Assembly: GCA_964574335.1 (NCBI GenBank)
Contig: CAZNNH010000073.1
Coordinates: forward strand, 1-27,364
DNA from: CAZNNH01 sp964574335
Lineage (GTDB): Bacteria > Acidobacteriota > Vicinamibacteria > Fen-336
Length of the DNA: 27,364 nucleotides
Reading direction: 5' to 3'
Positions 26,800 to 27,364 of the stretch are shown piece by piece (positions within the stretch are counted from its first letter, which is position 1; every line of letters starts with the position of its first letter). Both the position numbers and the translations under genes were made by a program. A model generated the notes under the pieces. The model was given only the letters and a program-made list of their open reading frames with translations, had not been told where the DNA came from and made no database searches.

Positions 26800-27364
26800 T
26801 CACGGAGCCCACAGGGGCACCCGCAGGGCCTCCACCCGCTCGCCCAGCTCGGCGCACAGGGCCTCGAGCTCCGGGCGCGGCACCCCGCGCCAGCGGAGGT
26901 CGGCGAGGCCCTCGGGAAGCGGCACGTCGAGGCGCAGCGTGGTGAGCCTCCGGAAGAGGAAGGCCTCCTCCCGTCGCTCCCGCAGGCTGGCGGCCAGCGC
27001 CTCCTTGCCCCGCACCGCGACGTCCCAGCTCGCGGCCTGGTCGGGGATCGCCTCCAGATGAAGGTAGCGGCTGAGCACCAGCGCCGCCGACTTCTTGCCG
27101 AAGCGGGGAATGCCCGGGATGCCGTCGGCGGCGTCGCCCACCAGCGCCAGCCAGTCCGGGATCGAGGCAGGCGGGACCCCGAACTTCCCCACCACGCCCG
27201 GCTCGTCCAGCAGGCGCCGGCGGGCCCGATCCAGGCAGACCACCCGAGCGCCATGCACGCACTGCGTCAGGTCCTTGTCGGGGGAGAGGATCAGCACCTG
27301 CTCCACGCCGGGCTCGTCCGCGAAGCGGGCGGCGGCGGTGGCCAGGGCGTCGTCGGTCTCGTAC
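26800..27364 (-). CDS. 5'-3' exonuclease (Pol I N-terminal-like, stand-alone), 5' end beyond window
   Basis: The 187 visible residues are the C-terminal part of a flap/5'-3' exonuclease. The first codons read YETDDALATAAARF, the familiar (E/A)xDDALATLA metal-binding helix. They are followed by ILSPDKDLTQCV and the helix-hairpin-helix DNA-binding region VGDAADGIPGIPRFGKKSAA. The protein ends after LRVPLWAP with no polymerase domain, so it is a free-standing enzyme like Bacillus YpcP or E. coli Xni. It would remove primers or flaps in DNA repair. The start lies to the right of the window; an internal ATG/GTG near 27306 is not the real start, because essential metal-binding residues precede it. 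Its stop is 185 bases before the tig start, with the REP-like palindrome in between. Confidence 0.88.
   Translation of the reverse strand, partial: YETDDALATAAARFADEPGVEQVLILSPDKDLTQCVHGARVVCLDRARRRLLDEPGVVGKFGVPPASIPDWLALVGDAADGIPGIPRFGKKSAALVLSRYLHLEAIPDQAASWDVAVRGKEALAASLRERREEAFLFRRLTTLRLDVPLPEGLADLRWRGVPRPELEALCAELGERVEALRVPLWAP

Noticed and set aside
25341..27254. 637-codon minus-strand frame running from the exonuclease gene into tig
   Set aside because: The upstream 213 codons are an out-of-frame reading of the exonuclease gene and the REP-like repeat; a TTG with a good ribosome site begins trigger factor.

Overview
The window is GC-rich bacterial chromosome with tightly packed, frequently overlapping genes. 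The exception is the first ~327 bases, which are AT-rich and carry unrelated material. Gene content (NifJ-type pyruvate:ferredoxin oxidoreductase, Nfn-type ferredoxin/NAD(P) transhydrogenase, FeoB, an NtrC-class two-component system, Rho, Lon/ClpXP/trigger factor) suggests a GC-rich bacterium with an anaerobic or facultative, ferredoxin-based metabolism, for example of the Acidobacteriota or the former Deltaproteobacteria. The sequence alone does not settle the phylum. I saw no rRNA, tRNA, CRISPR array, prophage or insertion sequence.

Layout: (1) 1-327 is a discordant segment with a GH97-like glycosidase fragment, a terminator-like hairpin and a junction that cuts the nfnB/gltA gene. (2) 328-1658, minus strand, holds nfnA and the truncated nfnB. 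(3) 2025-4565, plus strand, holds a Cys-rich membrane-anchored protein of unknown function, a hemerythrin, a 2[4Fe-4S] ferredoxin and a PAS-LuxR regulator. (4) 4600-15355, minus strand, is a seven-gene run: nifJ, dihydroorotate-dehydrogenase-like protein, feoB, a small Cys-rich protein, a DtxR/FeoA-type regulator, phosphofructokinase and an ABC exporter. (5) 15523-18761 is a cytoplasmic GAF-GAF histidine kinase and its sigma-54 activator (NtrC-type). (6) 18885-26615 is a housekeeping proteostasis block transcribed as tig-clpP-clpX-lon-engB-rho. (7) After a REP-like palindrome, a 5'-3' exonuclease-like gene runs off the right edge.

The most interesting signal is regulatory. Sequences resembling sigma-54 (RpoN) -24/-12 promoters, each with GG and GC exactly ten bases apart, lie in front of five transcription units: hemerythrin, ferredoxin, nfnAB, the nifJ operon and the kinase/activator pair. 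The window also encodes a sigma-54 activator with its kinase directly upstream of nifJ. I infer a locally encoded, possibly autoregulated sigma-54 regulon. It would couple a soluble redox- or ligand-sensing kinase to ferredoxin reduction (PFOR), ferredoxin use (Nfn), the carrier itself (ferredoxin), iron supply (FeoB) and O2/NO handling (hemerythrin). No such promoter was apparent in front of tig or the luxR-type gene, which argues against a purely compositional artefact, but the proposal rests on hand-matched motifs and has not been tested.
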